Of a DNA stretch of 64,000 nucleotides, positions 48,501 through 55,900 are shown piece by piece. Below the pieces are notes generated by a model. The model ran no database searches. It was given only the letters and a program-made list of their open reading frames with translations, and was not told the DNA's origin. How positions within the stretch are numbered: position 1 is the stretch's first letter; every line of letters begins with the position of its first letter. The DNA comes from Timema cristinae. Its lineage: Eukaryota; Arthropoda; Insecta; Phasmatodea; Timematidae. The DNA lies in contig JBCFYV010001001.1 in NCBI GenBank assembly GCA_039000515.1, positions 7,183,033 through 7,247,032 of the forward strand, given 5' to 3'. The position numbers and the translations under genes were made by a program.

Positions 48501-51500
48501 AAGAACTTGGGGGTAGTGGTACACTTCATCTCCCCTGCAGCGAATTGAATAGTTACTGGATTGCATACTAGGACAAGCTTCTAGCATCAGCAGTTCTGAG
48601 TGTTCTTGCGCCAAATGAGCCAGTTCCTGTGTATATTCTGGATGGATGTTGATCTGTGACGATACCACCACCCATGGTCTGGTAAACATTTAACATGACA
48701 AGTACAATTTAGGAAGCCTTTGGGAATCCAAGATTTTCCATTTTGGAATTGAATCAAATCTTTGCATACTAGCTTGAATTGAATTCATATTGTATAGGCT
48801 ATGTTAGAATAAAAATGGTTCAAATCGAATCCAGACTAAGTACTTAATAATTAAAATGTTTCGAATCATATATATATATATATTTTTCAAATCATATATT
48901 TATATGTATTATACATAAATAATTTTAATATATATATATATATATATATAGTTCAATATATAAATATATTTTTCAAAACATTTTAATATATTTATATACA
49001 ATTACATATTTAATTGTATAGGCAAGTAAAATAAGTACTCTATGCTGAAGTTACTAAAAAGTTAAACCATTGACATAGGCTTACATGTTTGATGTTTTAT
49101 GTTAAAATTTCAAATGAAATTAGATCGGACCCATATCTAGTATCTATTTGTACTTAGTTGAAATTTTAATCAGATACAAATCTTTCAATTATTAAACAAC
49201 TATTTAGCCATTGGACCACCTCATTGCTAAACAAATAATAGTATTCAAAATTTTAAAGCTTCACTATAAGCTTACAATTTATTATTTAATGGCAGACAAT
49301 GCTAATACGTGGAAACTATTTAATATGCAAAGAAAGTTTTTGAAGAAAAAATAAACCTCTTTGCAGTGAATTGAGTATTACTGTTTTGTAACATTTGATG
49401 TGTAAGCATTTCCTACAGAACCGGGCGTTTCCCAAAACCACATAGAAAAGGAGTAGAATATAAAATTGGCTACAAAACTCTTACTAGGCTATAAAATTCC
49501 CTGACTTTATCAGACAACTTTTAAAATGTTATCCAACAGAGAGTTGGAATGATACCGGTATTGAAGAAGACAAAGGCTGAGATGGCTAGGACATGTCGAG
49601 AGGATGAAAGGAGAAATAGTTGCTGTGCAGTGTTGGAGATGGGAGCCTGGAGGGAAGCGACCAGGAGGAAGAATGAGGAAGAGGCGGAGTGAAAGAATTC
49701 TTCAAGAGGGAATGGTTGCCAAACATTTGGCAGTTGAGAGAGGTGGGAGCAATGATGGACCGACTGAATTGGAGAAGGATGCTGGCCCTGTTGACAGGTG
49801 CAACTGGGAGATGAAGAAGATTACAAAAAAAAATCCCCACTTAACCTTTTTACAATTATTCTTAGTAAATGGAAATATTTCTGTTTATTACAATGATCAC
49901 ATATTTTAAAAGAACAATCCTAACAACAACTAAAAATCAACATTATTATAAGATTTTATCCAGTATTTAATGTTTAAGGTATTAAGTTATTTGTGTCCCT
50001 ACGTAATTATGTCAAAAAAACAAACCCTGTAAAACCATCTTATGTTAGCAGAATGCTACATTTAGACAATGCATTTTAACACTGAGAAACAAAATCTTTT
50101 ACTTTTATTAAAATTTTTAGGTGTAGTATAAGTTAAGAATTTAAATCCCCTGATTTTTCCTCATCTTTGAGGAAATTCCCTGAATTGTCCATGTTTTCTC
50201 TGTCTGTGCCAGATATTGTTTAATATATTTAATTGTATTGATTGTGGTCTCTCCAAATACAATGCCTGTAACAACTATTTTATTTATTATAAGCACTATT
50301 AATATAAGCTTTACAGCTCTCTAATGGAAACTAAGGAACTGTAAAAATTAAATACATTTAATATTCATTTTTATACATCCTATTTAGATAGTGATAGTAC
50401 ATTTCAGGTCAAGCCAGTTCTCTACCCACCAATAAACCAAATGATATAGTAGATTATAATGGCCTCAGAATTTAAATTAATGCCACTATTTGTGTTGCTG
50501 CTAAGTCTCAAATTTTGTTTCCCAACAGTGAACTACATAAGTTAAGATTTGTTCAGCCCTGTTGACCTCATTTTTTAAAGTGACACGGTTGTGTGAGAAC
50601 ATGTGTATACATCAGAACTCATATCTTCCTCAAACACATTGTCGAGATAATCCATGTGTTTGTTCAACTAACCTGTCCTGTGCAGCTATTTGTTGAGAGT
50701 CTAGTTGCGCAGCCATGGGACTGTATACCGGGAGCGAGACGTCAAAACCAGATCTGTATGTCCAAGAAGAAAAGCCACCCCCTGCAATCAGGGCTTGACC
50801 CAGAGAAAGCTCCACTACAGAATTGTAATCAGGTCCAGAACCCGGGAGCATGTTGAAAATAAGATGGTTCTCTCCGTCTTTCCAACTGTAAACAATACAA
50901 AGTATATGTCAGTCAGTAGCGGTGTGCAAAAACTCGAAATTTCAAAGGTACAATCTCCTTCTCTTCAACTTTGACAACCAAATTAACCTTTGTATCTTAG
51001 AAACATCTCAAAGGAAGAAGAAAACTTTGATATAATATTAACAAATTTGAAATATATCAAGGGATACCAAGAAAGAGATAGGAGGAACAGATAACAGAAA
51101 GTGTGTGAGTGAGAGGTGAAGAATGAATGCAATTAAAGGAGGAAGAATGGCAGAAGGATAGAGGAAGATGGAGGGATTATACTAAACTGACCTGGCCACA
51201 GGCTGGAAAACAGCTGATGCTGATGATTACTGCTTTAGAGCAACTACTAAAGAGAATTCAAACAATGGCCAGTGACCAGATGTTTATATGCATACGAGCC
51301 GATCTTGGCTCTTTTTGTAAACAACTCCTGAATAAATAAATAAATTATATTACATCTAGGCCTATAATGTAATCATGGATAAATTTAAATATATAAATCC
51401 AAACCCTTCCTTCACCTCTGACAAGACATCTTGTGAATGTGGGGAATGCCAGGCCGCCACCGTGGTTCGGATTCCACGTTAAACTGTAGGTCCTCCATTT

Positions 51501-53131
51501 CATCTCACAATCATCCTACCATTACACATTAGCATAAGTGCGTATAACCCGAACGGGTAGTAAGACGCGGTGCTAATAATAATAATAATAAATATATAAA
51601 CATAAACAATTAAGTTAAGTAGTAGTAAGCCTATGCAATTTTTTTTCCTCTCTAGGCTTATATTTTTCTACCTTTACCTAGATGCAATTAATGGATGTTT
51701 TAAAAATTCAAAATATTTTTATGTGAATATAACAAAGATCCTATCTTTGACTAGTGCATTGGTTCACATGTTTTAAGTGTCGCTTTACATTTAAAAAGTT
51801 ACCTTTACACAAGTCTATCAATAACATTAAGTTTGTATGAATTAGGCCTAATATGGAAGAGACTCAACTTTTTGTTGGGTAGTGTGTGTTAAACTTAACA
51901 TAATTTAATTAGGTCTAATAGCTTATTTAACATTAAAATTATTTTTAGAAGTGATAATTTTTTGGATGGTTTTAAAACACTTCCTCTGAGTATTGTATCC
52001 ATCTAGAATTTATTCAAAATGAAGTTTTAAGGTGCAATCATATAAGAAAGGTTATAAGTGTATTGCTAATGATTAGGTTACCCACCCACCTCTCCTTTGT
52101 AAAACTAGGACCTAGAAGCAAGCCTACCAATAATAGCTTCAATTAATTAAATCTATATTTCTATATTTTGACAAAACTTTTCTACCGTACTTCTTTTTAT
52201 TTAGGATACCGGTATGCTTTCATTTCTTAAAATATCAATGGGAGGAAGAAACAAATACATAGGGGGCAAATGTGTCCCCCTCCTTCTCCTAGGCACATGT
52301 CTGATTAATTTGACAAACACCCCTTCGGTAGCCACTTAGTCCAAGGCGTCGCTCTCACAATAGAAGACTGCCAATGATGGGTAGATCGGGGTGTGAATGC
52401 TGGTCGGGTGTAATGAGGGTTGTTTTCCCTAAATATTTTTCCACTCCCCCTTCATGCAAATGTAAGCACCGTACACCACATCTAAATTCAACTTTCATCA
52501 TTACTATTAAATTAAATCAAATAATACATGAGATATTTATGATTTATAATGATTAATTTTTTTTTTTAAGTGAACATGCATTAACATGAAAAAGTAGTCG
52601 ATATAAAAGTGTCACTTACTGGCTCAATGATGCTAAAGCTTGTGAAGTTTCTAACGTCCTAAATCTATTCTGATTTAATGTATTAATAGATGGTACAAGG
52701 ATGCACGCTTCGTCGGGATTAGGCGTGTAAAATCTGCTATCAATGATGCTTTGAAGAATCAGGTAGAATTCTTGAGACATCCAACTTCCAATGGGTATTG
52801 CCTGTTCATCCACATATTTTTTAAGCGGATATACATACACCAATATTTTGTCACTCCCTTTGTGTCCACATTTGTAAACATTGAAACAATCATAATAACT
52901 GCACTGTGGGTTTCTTGAATTTGATATAGGAAGGTCTGGTTTTATTACTATCTCTGGTACCCTATTAAGATTGTCTAATAAAATGGGCGTATGAACTCGT
53001 TCGTCACCTTCATACGTCCCAGTTGAAAGTGCATATATAATCAATGTAGTTACCAATAGCAATATTAAAAATAAACCAACAAAAAAGCGCCTGTAGCGAT
53101 TAATAGCCGCAGGCCCTGGTTTCAATGTCAT
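28761..53131 (-). CDS. EXT2: Exostosin-2 (EXT2/sotv) gene, ten coding exons
   Basis: Golgi glycosyltransferase that works with EXT1 to polymerise heparan sulfate. Coding exons: 52620-53131, 50673-50885, 48498-48678, 45785-45924, 42298-42523, 38182-38365, 36115-36281, 32710-32852, 30126-30254, 28761-29003. Together they encode about 712 residues (human EXT2 has 718). Visible are a short cytoplasmic tail, a membrane anchor (about 16-36), the exostosin domain (to about 380) and a C-terminal GlcNAc-transferase domain with the DXD-type TIDDD (about 525-527), YESEWTN and [15 protein letters not shown]. All junctions are GT-AG and phase-consistent. The acceptor just before the ATG (AG at 53134-53135) implies a non-coding 5' exon, not located. 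Exon 8 lacks one base. The introns carry many transposon fragments. Identity is certain; the frameshift may be an assembly error. Confidence 0.97.
29058..29363 (+). repeat. Interspersed repeat F, full copy
   Basis: Ends AGGGGTGTGCGAAACTTC and GAACTTCGCAGACCTCT are inverted repeats, suggesting a non-autonomous DNA element of about 306 bp. Lies in EXT2 intron 9. Confidence 0.65.
29395..29515 (-). repeat. Interspersed repeat E, fragment
   Basis: TTTTCCAAGACTAGGATTTG and AGATTCATAAAATAGTGAG, then TTCAATCC, in the order of the minus-strand copy at 27985. Confidence 0.5.
29523..29890 (+). mobile_element. SINE-D copy
   Basis: tRNA-like head (GTGGTCTTGGGTTAAGG) and the block GTGAAGCCTTCAGTATCG with GTGGCATGTAAAATAACC, shared with 40845-41112. 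The 3' part (CCACACTTCGTGAACTATC) differs from that copy. Confidence 0.6.
30126..30254 (-). CDS. EXT2: EXT2 coding exon 9
   Basis: Acceptor TATATCCAG|TACT, donor AAA|GTAAGT. Encodes [19 protein letters not shown] and [17 protein letters not shown], among the most conserved parts of EXT proteins. Confidence 0.96.
30350..31640 (-). pseudogene. LINE fragment expanded by an internal minisatellite
   Basis: Minus strand. 31500-31640 reads [18 protein letters not shown] and [10 protein letters not shown] across stops, the C-terminal part of a LINE reverse transcriptase. The 3' end (CCACAAGCTGAAAACAGTTG in reverse) is at about 30360. Between them the segment is repeated in tandem. Located in EXT2 intron 8. 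Confidence 0.75.
30515..31470. repeat. Minisatellite, 62-bp unit, about 16 copies, LINE-derived
   Basis: Unit: CATCCTCATTACATGACCAC, ACTATCTCAACCTTGCTTCC, TCAACTATCTCAAGTATCCC. Reversed, one unit reads [10 protein letters not shown], a stop, then CGHVMRM: the LINE motif of the flanking element. Two sub-types (ATGTACTCCAA and AAGTATCCCAA) are interspersed. Confidence 0.92.
32710..32852 (-). CDS. EXT2: EXT2 coding exon 8, one-base deletion (frameshift)
   Basis: Acceptor CCCCAG|GTATGG, donor CACAAG|GTAAAC. The exon opens as [20 protein letters not shown] and runs to YESEWTN in frame. The conserved continuation [12 protein letters not shown] lies in the other frame. The length is 143 bases where phase requires 144; one base is missing in ACAAACAAATCTCT around 32739-32752. 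As written, the frame hits TGA in exon 9. Confidence 0.92.
32935..33430 (-). pseudogene. LINE reverse-transcriptase fragment
   Basis: Minus-strand reading gives KRNKKK, then GHGNE and other short pieces matching the region between WTLNGR and the 3' end in sister copies, with many stops. The (ATC)n at 32943-33000 is the LINE's (GAT)n tail. Lies in EXT2 intron 7. Confidence 0.65.
33605..34045 (+). repeat. Interspersed repeat F, copy
   Basis: ATTGGCTTTGAAACAAACAT, TTCAACAATTATTATGAAGC, AGAATATTTCATACATTCGG in repeat F order; longer than the 29058 copy. Confidence 0.6.
34515..35370 (-). pseudogene. LINE reverse-transcriptase fragment, longest copy
   Basis: 35074-35361 stays open and encodes the catalytic part: [10 protein letters not shown], then MMVADVLMV where active enzymes have the FADD/YADD box, then [16 protein letters not shown] and [11 protein letters not shown]. 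The metal-binding Asp pair is replaced (ADVL), so it is dead. Toward 34515 it continues through the C-terminal region with stops. Lies in EXT2 intron 7. The same family gives the copies at 39809 and 46430. Confidence 0.8.
35480..35610 (+). repeat. Interspersed repeat E, fragment
   Basis: CCAGTTAAGTGTTAACAACC and AAGCAGTATTAGAGCTCTAA match 37740-37900. Confidence 0.55.
35706..35835 (+). mobile_element. LINE 3' end fragment
   Basis: GGAGGAGCAGATAACAGAAA, GGAGGCATTTTACCGGCC and GGTGGAAACAGTCAACAATG: the last part of the LINE seen at 51057 and 46430. Confidence 0.65.
35870..36030 (-). mobile_element. SINE-B fragment, minus strand
   Basis: GGGATGAGGAAGGTAAATTT, CTGCATTTGCTTGGAAG and ACCAGCAGACCATACTAG in minus-strand SINE-B order; diverged. 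Confidence 0.5.
36115..36281 (-). CDS. EXT2: EXT2 coding exon 7
   Basis: Too broken by introns to appear as a long open frame on its own. Acceptor TTTTTCCAG|CATC, donor GAG|GTATGT. Encodes [16 protein letters not shown] and [11 protein letters not shown], which carries the metal-binding DXD-type Asp triplet, then ELEFGYE. Confidence 0.95.
36390..36570 (-). mobile_element. SINE-A copy, minus strand
   Basis: TAAACTAACTTAAATTTAG, AATTCATCACTGTGAAAGGG, TTTGGCCATGCC and the head region GACTCGCTACTGACTGATC, in the order of 4757-5066. Confidence 0.7.
36720..36990 (+). repeat. Interspersed repeat E, copy
   Basis: GTTTGGGGTCTAGTTGTCAG, TCCTTAAATCTATAATATCC and TTGGGGATTAGAGGATTT align with 37783-38000. 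Confidence 0.55.
37070..37294 (-). mobile_element. SINE-B, minus strand, followed by a hAT-like end
   Basis: CTTACTACCCATTCAAATTG, GGAATTAGGAAGGTTGAAT, CAGGATTCAAACCTCGATC, CATCGGCAGTCCAG in minus-strand SINE-B order. At 37300 it is interrupted by CAGTGTTTTTCCAACTTTTC. Confidence 0.75.
37300..37400. mobile_element. hAT-like left end
   Basis: CAGTGTTTTTCCAACTTTTC followed by GTAGCGGACCAC is typical of hAT termini. The other end was not located. The flank CCCTATAC resembles the SINE-B word CCTTAGAC. Confidence 0.5.
37583..38010 (+). repeat. Interspersed repeat E, longest copy
   Basis: About 430 bp from AGTTGGGTTAAATTCAT to GGATTCAAGGGATTCAAG. Inverted relative to 27985-28345; other copies at 35480, 36720, 40690 and 41165. 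Confidence 0.7.
38011..38103 (-). mobile_element. Repeat H, copy without second hairpin arm
   Basis: On the minus strand, TGTTTAACAATGAGGAAGCC, CAATGGCTTAACAATTTTAT and GAAAATTGATTAAAAAATAA follow the left half of 24676-24937. Confidence 0.6.
38182..38365 (-). CDS. EXT2: EXT2 coding exon 6
   Basis: Acceptor GGTTCCAG|CTAG, donor CACT|GTAAGT. Encodes [18 protein letters not shown] and [13 protein letters not shown], the start of the C-terminal transferase domain. Confidence 0.95.
38535..38899. mobile_element. TIR DNA element, CAGGGCTGTGGAGTC ends
   Basis: Starts CAGGGCTGTGGAGTCTGAAG and ends CCGACTCTACAGCCCTGG, with a short terminal duplication (TACAGCCCTGG). Flanked by TATAA. A non-autonomous element with ends found in many animals. 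Lies in EXT2 intron 5. Confidence 0.8.
39575..39790 (+). mobile_element. LINE 3' end fragment
   Basis: GAAGAAGATGGAAAGAGCAG, GGAGGCCTTTTACTAAG, CGGCCACAGGCTGGAAACAG then (GAT)n-like tail. Lies in EXT2 intron 5. Confidence 0.7.
39809..40284 (+). pseudogene. LINE reverse-transcriptase fragment with (GAT)n tail
   Basis: Contains the DNA equivalent of YFVYK, then GAMGMKF (GGGGCCATGGGAATGAAATT), GGAGGAGCAGATACCAGC and CCACAAGCTGGAAATAG before (GATGAT)n. Many stops. Sits in tandem behind another 3' end of the same family. Confidence 0.65.
40690..40840 (+). repeat. Interspersed repeat E, fragment
   Basis: GGGGTTGAATACACTTTAC, AAATTTGAATCTCAAATCC and AAATCTTAGCAATCATGAG, a diverged start of repeat E. 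Confidence 0.4.
40845..41112 (-). mobile_element. SINE-D copy with SINE-A tail
   Basis: Minus strand: tRNA-like head (GGTGGTCTTGTGGTCTCAGG; B-box region GAGTTCAAACCC), then CTTCGGAGGAGAAGTAAAGC, GTGGCATGTAAAATATCC, and a 3' end TGATATAATCAGTCCGTTCA, AAAGTGGATGTTAAAT. That 3' end is shared with SINE-A at 61560. Confidence 0.75.
41165..41930 (+). repeat. Interspersed repeat E, split by a hAT-like element
   Basis: ACATTGATGGGTAAATTATT before and GATGTTAGGTTTGTACC after the insertion join to the repeat E order seen at 37765-37800. Confidence 0.6.
41195..41766. mobile_element. hAT-like non-autonomous element, 572 bp
   Basis: Ends CAATGATGGTCAAACTTTTC and AAGATTTGACATCCCTG are inverted repeats. 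Flanks GCCTAGGA and TTCTAGGA are a likely 8-base target duplication. AT-rich interior with (AGAT)n-like runs; no coding capacity. Confidence 0.75.
41932..42190 (+). mobile_element. SINE-B, full length, best-preserved copy
   Basis: Head GCCTCGGTGGCGTAGTTGGC, B box GGTTCGAATCTCGG, body GTGGTTTTTCCTAAATGG with CTCCCTCCACGCAAATG, tail CGAACGGGTAGTAAGACATG and (ATT)n. tRNA-like A box TGGCGTAGTTGGCTAACGCG. Located in EXT2 intron 5 just before exon 5. Confidence 0.92.
42298..42523 (-). CDS. EXT2: EXT2 coding exon 5
   Basis: Acceptor TTTTACAG|AGCC, donor CCG|GTGAGT. Encodes [18 protein letters not shown] through [10 protein letters not shown], the helical linker between the two catalytic domains. 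Confidence 0.93.
42735..43447 (+). repeat. Interspersed repeat G, copy 3
   Basis: ACTTGGTATCTAGGGTCTTC, TTAGATTATCTAACCCTAA, AAAATGACTTTGAGGGTAC and CAATGTATATTATTTTG in the same order as 16430-17065. Lies in EXT2 intron 4. Confidence 0.65.
43448..44510. other. EXT2 intron 4, AT-rich, nothing specific
   Basis: No exon or recognised element apart from a short tRNA-like fragment near 44250-44290 (GAAATCGAACCCAGGAC). Confidence 0.4.
44515..44640. repeat. Two-unit tandem duplication, about 69 bp
   Basis: TTGTTTTGAGTGTGTCCGAG followed by GGTCGGCCATTATGTTTTAT is repeated as TTGTTTTGAGTGTGTTTTTG and GGTCGGCCATCATGTTTTAT. Confidence 0.8.
44870..45105 (-). mobile_element. SINE-B, minus strand
   Basis: ACCGGGTTTTACTACCCATT, GGGATTAGGAAGGTTATAT, GCATGGAGGGAGAGTG, CCAAGATTCAAACCTTGATC, CCTTAGACCATGCAGCCACC. 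Complete but diverged. Confidence 0.85.
45313..45574 (+). mobile_element. SINE-C, 5'-truncated, with target duplication
   Basis: Begins at GATTTATCTGATTACC, so the head is missing. Body and tail are complete with (ATA)n. ACAATTGATGGT is repeated at 45301-45312 and 45575-45586. Lies in EXT2 intron 4. Confidence 0.92.
45785..45924 (-). CDS. EXT2: EXT2 coding exon 4
   Basis: Acceptor TTTTCCAG|CGTT, donor AAAAG|GTTAGT. Encodes [25 protein letters not shown] and DVIDWKR, the conserved end of the exostosin domain. Confidence 0.95.
46430..47340 (+). pseudogene. LINE reverse-transcriptase fragment with SINE-B insertion
   Basis: Reads [34 protein letters not shown], then in later frames [18 protein letters not shown] and [14 protein letters not shown], ending at CTCGGCCACAGGTTGGAAAC. 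This is the segment after the catalytic box of a LINE reverse transcriptase. Frameshifts and stops are frequent. SINE-B (47031-47278) interrupts its 3' end. Lies in EXT2 intron 3. Confidence 0.8.
47031..47278 (+). mobile_element. SINE-B inserted in a LINE
   Basis: GCTTCGGTGGCTGCATGGTC, GGAGATTGAGATTTGAATC, GTGGTTTTTCCTAGAAGG, CTCCCTCCACAAAAAGACAG, tail AAAGTAAGACACAGTAC. The LINE continues on each side (GGATGGAGGAATA and GAGTATTTTACTAAACTGAC). Confidence 0.88.
47470..47712 (+). mobile_element. SINE-B copy, diverged
   Basis: GATGGTTGCATGTAATGATA, GGGCTTGAATCTCGGCTGCG, TTTTCCTAAATGG, TTTTTCACTCTGTCTCC, GGTAATAAGACATGATG. Confidence 0.75.
47902..48413 (+). repeat. Composite repeat debris
   Basis: The left side (CCAGTGCCGGATTTAGC, GGGGCCCC) looks like a DNA-element end. 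The right side ends GCAACGCTGTGCGGGATTGC then TAG, which looks like a Helitron-type 3' end. Internal structure not resolved. Confidence 0.35.
48498..48678 (-). CDS. EXT2: EXT2 coding exon 3
   Basis: Acceptor TTTACCAG|ACC, donor AAG|GTAACA. Encodes [16 protein letters not shown] through VYHYPQVLK. Confidence 0.95.
49140..49235 (-). mobile_element. Repeat H, third copy
   Basis: Minus strand GTTTAGCAATGAGGTGG, TCCAATGGCTAAATAG and GAAAGATTTG resemble the start of 24676-24937. Confidence 0.45.
49555..49830 (+). pseudogene. LINE C-terminal fragment, second LINE type
   Basis: One open frame reads [33 protein letters not shown] and DRCNWEMKK, the classic LRWLGHVxRM-KRPxGRP tail of LINE reverse-transcriptase proteins. 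Distinct from the WYGHVMRM type in the same gene. Lies in EXT2 intron 2. Confidence 0.8.
50673..50885 (-). CDS. EXT2: EXT2 coding exon 2
   Basis: Acceptor TTTACAG|TTGG, donor GACAG|GTTAGT. Encodes [15 protein letters not shown] and [20 protein letters not shown], the exostosin-domain core; the frame joins exon 1 through a split His codon. Confidence 0.95.
50915..51056 (+). repeat. Interspersed repeat F fragment
   Basis: TAGCGGTGTGCAAAAACTCG with CTTCAACTTTGACAAC resembles the left end of repeat F; cut off by a LINE 3' end. Confidence 0.45.
51057..51235 (+). mobile_element. LINE 3' end fragment
   Basis: CAAGAAAGAGATAGGAGGAA, AGTGTGTGAGTGAGAGG, TGACCTGGCCACAGGCTGG, AACAGCTGATGCTGATG: same 3' end as at 39575. 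Lies in EXT2 intron 1. Confidence 0.7.
51398..51589 (+). mobile_element. SINE-C, 5'-truncated, with target duplication
   Basis: Starts at TCCAAACCCTTCC, complete body and tail. AAATATATAAA repeats at 51387-51397 and 51590-51600. Lies in EXT2 intron 1. Confidence 0.9.
52322..52500 (+). mobile_element. SINE-B fragment
   Basis: CTTCGGTAGCCACTTAGTCC, GACTGCCAATGATGGGTAG, TTTTCCACTCCCCC, ATGCAAATGTAAGCACC; tail missing. Lies in EXT2 intron 1. Confidence 0.7.
52620..53131 (-). CDS. EXT2: EXT2 coding exon 1
   Basis: Starts MTLKPG; residues 1-170 plus two bases. Contains the hydrophobic anchor [20 protein letters not shown] and the conserved [25 protein letters not shown] and LNQNRFR blocks. Donor CCA|GTAAGT. 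The ATG is preceded two bases upstream by an acceptor, TATTCTCAG. Confidence 0.95.
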
Positions 53132-53134
53132 TTC

Positions 53135-54100
53135 TGAGAATATATAGTTAAGAAATTATAAAATAACATTATCAAACTCTTCTACACGAACAAACCAATG
53201 TCATAACTGTTGATATTTTTTTATAAACTTATGCAGAAGACGTACAAGAAACTAGGAATAAACTTTCTTGTAAAATGTTGAAACTACACCAAAATTTAAA
53301 ATGTCATTATGAATATCACTAGCTGCGTCCCTGCTTGCTGCAGAAGACAGCTTCCTGGTTTTTTAATGTCATCAACAATCAGGTTAGCCATATAGTTTTA
53401 ATAAAAAATAAAGTTCTAGTAATTCCCTTATTAAATATATTTTTCTCATAGACTTTATGGTAGATAGATCACATCTTAAAGTACTTGCTATAGTAAATTA
53501 GGAATACATTATTAAGGTAGATGCATTCTAAAATCTGTTTAGCCCATTTGTAAGATTATTTTAATCTCCAAGATACTGAACAATTAAAAAGTCATATTTA
53601 AAAAATATAGTTGTATGTATAATAACTAATAAAATCCATATGCTATAGAGGGCACATTTTGTTTGATAATATATAGCTTTATAATTGACTATATTAAGAA
53701 CTAAATATATTCGATTGGGGTTTTCTCATTTTTAACTTGATAAGTGGAATTCGCCATCTTGGATGAGGATAATAATATTTAAGTATTTTAAATATTTTGA
53801 GTTATCTTAGTTGTTATTTTTGCTGTTAAAAAAACTATATTTAAGGTTTAAGAAAAGTAATTATTTATTTTTTAAATGAAAACTTCTTATTTTTATTATG
53901 TTTATCAAAATTTGTTAAGTCATCATTAAAAGTATGTAAACATTTGTGCCATTATGTGTTCAGTATGTAAAAGTATATAATAATAGTGTATAATAATGTC
54001 TACAGTTTGATAATCCTAGAGCCGGTTGATTGTTGAACATAAAATACACTTTCAAAGAAAGCAGCACCATAGTAACAGAATCAACCTTAGATTTATATCT
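53135..54100. other. Upstream of EXT2 ATG, non-coding
   Basis: Likely 5' intron of EXT2, given the acceptor just before the ATG. AT-rich. No first exon could be assigned. Confidence 0.4.
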
Positions 54101-54102
54101 AT

Positions 54103-54395
54103 ATTTACAAAAATGATAATTTTGTTAGTCTTTTTCTCATGAACATCGCACGATATCTACCGCATGTAGAGGGCTGCAATTTAAATATTAGTAGCCTCTG
54201 TGAACAAACATGGGAACCTCAAAGTTGGAATTTTAAAATTAGGATATTAATTTTTTTAATTGATTAAAAACTGGGCTGGAAAAACTAAAACGAAGAGATT
54301 TTTTTCTGTGTGCTTGAAGCAAAGAAAGGCGTTGTCAGGGGTAACCACGCAGTCCATTGCATGGCTGTCCAGGCAATGCCGGGTACTTCTGCTAG
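54103..54395 (+). mobile_element. Helitron-like element, copy 1
   Basis: Matches 59641-59935: ATCTACCGCATGTAGAGGGC, GTAACCACGCAGTCCATTGC. Ends GGTACTTCTGCTAG (CTAG at 54392-54395) about 25 bases after a hairpin, as in Helitrons. No helicase, so non-autonomous. Confidence 0.65.
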
Positions 54396-54598
54396 AAAAC
54401 ATAAAGGTTGAGTTTCAATCGTTTTAATAACATTAAATTTATTTGATCGAGTCTGCTGCCACGGTACGTGAAGGCATTCAAAACTGGCTATGATTTGGCT
54501 TCAGCAACGTCCCGTGATAGGTATATTGTGCTGCACGGGTAACTGATGTGACATGGGATATGTTAAAGATTCAACACCATTGTTATAGTGATATGTGA

Positions 54599-55900
54599 TT
54601 ATGCCTGTTGAATGTTATAATAGCTGATAATTATGTTATGTGTATGTTCTAGGCATTCTTGGTTCAACCTACGAGTTAAAATATATGTCGTACCTCTTTC
54701 CTTTACTTGCTTGTATAGTCCTTTAGGAGAGGTGATGGAAATTAAAAATTCACGTTGAAAGGGTGGTGGTAAGGTTATTTCCCCAGCTCTCATGTTAAGA
54801 CACATAGAGGCTATACGGTTCAAAATTACTTCTTGTGCCTCAAGTTGCATGCCGTACCCACTTTTGAGTATTGATATATAATTAACGGTGATACTTGAGT
54901 TTAGGTCGTCAAACGTATTGATAACAAGATTAACAAATGCAGATATTTCTTTTACAACAATAAGTCCAAAATCCACAATGGCTTTGCTGTATGTTTAGAC
55001 AATAACTCCGTTGCAAATTTAAGTCTCCGACGCTCTCTTCCAAGTGCCAAAAGATGCATTTATGCAATTTTTTTTAGATAAGATTGGAATTCCCCAGAAT
55101 ACTCCTTGAACATTTGATGAAACCCTTTCCTTGTTTACAGTCATTCCCGAGTGGAGAGTGATTCTATGATCTAAAATGTGATTGCGTAGAAGTTTGCATA
55201 TACCCAAATAATTCGGGAATCATTTCCAATGATTCGGAAAACATTGATTATCTTCGAATATGTTCAAATACTTCCAGAAACTAATACTGTTTCTTTCTTG
55301 ATTTTACACAAATGCAAAAACGCTAAATCCAACTGATTCAAGTGCTATTACATTTAAAGTAAAACTGCTTTGCTCATTTGTGCATCTAAATCGTAAAGAA
55401 AATAAGCAGCTTCCACTTGATATTGAGACCTATTGACATAATGAGTTGTGTTTTTTTGTGTGATCCTAGAACCATGTCATCGTCATGACCATAACAAACT
55501 CTAGAATCAACATTAATATCGTCCAAGTAAACCACACACTGCCTTTGAAAAGAATAATATTTACTTGTTTTCATTATTCCAATTACATTCCTCAAAACTC
55601 CAAGCTGATATTGAAACAATTTTGTTTAGTGCCTCAGTGTTTAAATACCAGGCAATGGAATTCTTATTCTATTTCTGACATAATATGTATGCTTTTATAC
55701 TAATAGATTTGAATGCTAATGCTGGAAGAATATCTTCATTGGTCCAGTTAGCATCATTTCTTATTCATAAAACATCGTATTTGTGTTTATGTAAATATTC
55801 CTTTTAGAAAAGAATTTAATTCTTCCTTCTCATCTTTTGATAATTTCTTTTGAAATTATAGTTATTGCTTAGTGGCAACTGAAAATTTCGTCAAAATTTG
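54599..55900 (-). pseudogene. P-element (THAP9-like) transposase relic
   Basis: Blocks occur on the minus strand in the order of P-element transposases, in different frames and split by stops. Near 55670 is VRNRIRIPLPGI. At 55386-55619 is CVVYLDDINVDSRVCYG with VLGS and MSIGLNIKWK, the region holding the first catalytic Asp (usually SFDEM). At 55150-55240, ICKLLRNHILDHRITLHSG matches the HLLKLLRNHFLD motif. At 54599-54976 are FVNLVINTFDDLNSS and then YILTRRLNQECLEH, matching the TRRLNQD-LE signature. The N-terminal THAP finger and terminal repeats were not found. This is a dead element of about 1.3 kb. Assignment is by motif order recalled from P/THAP9 proteins. Confidence 0.8.

Noticed and set aside
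53133..53360. Search for the EXT2 non-coding first exon near CTGCAGCAAGCAGGGACGC
   Set aside because: No donor with a good score and no other support, so not annotated.
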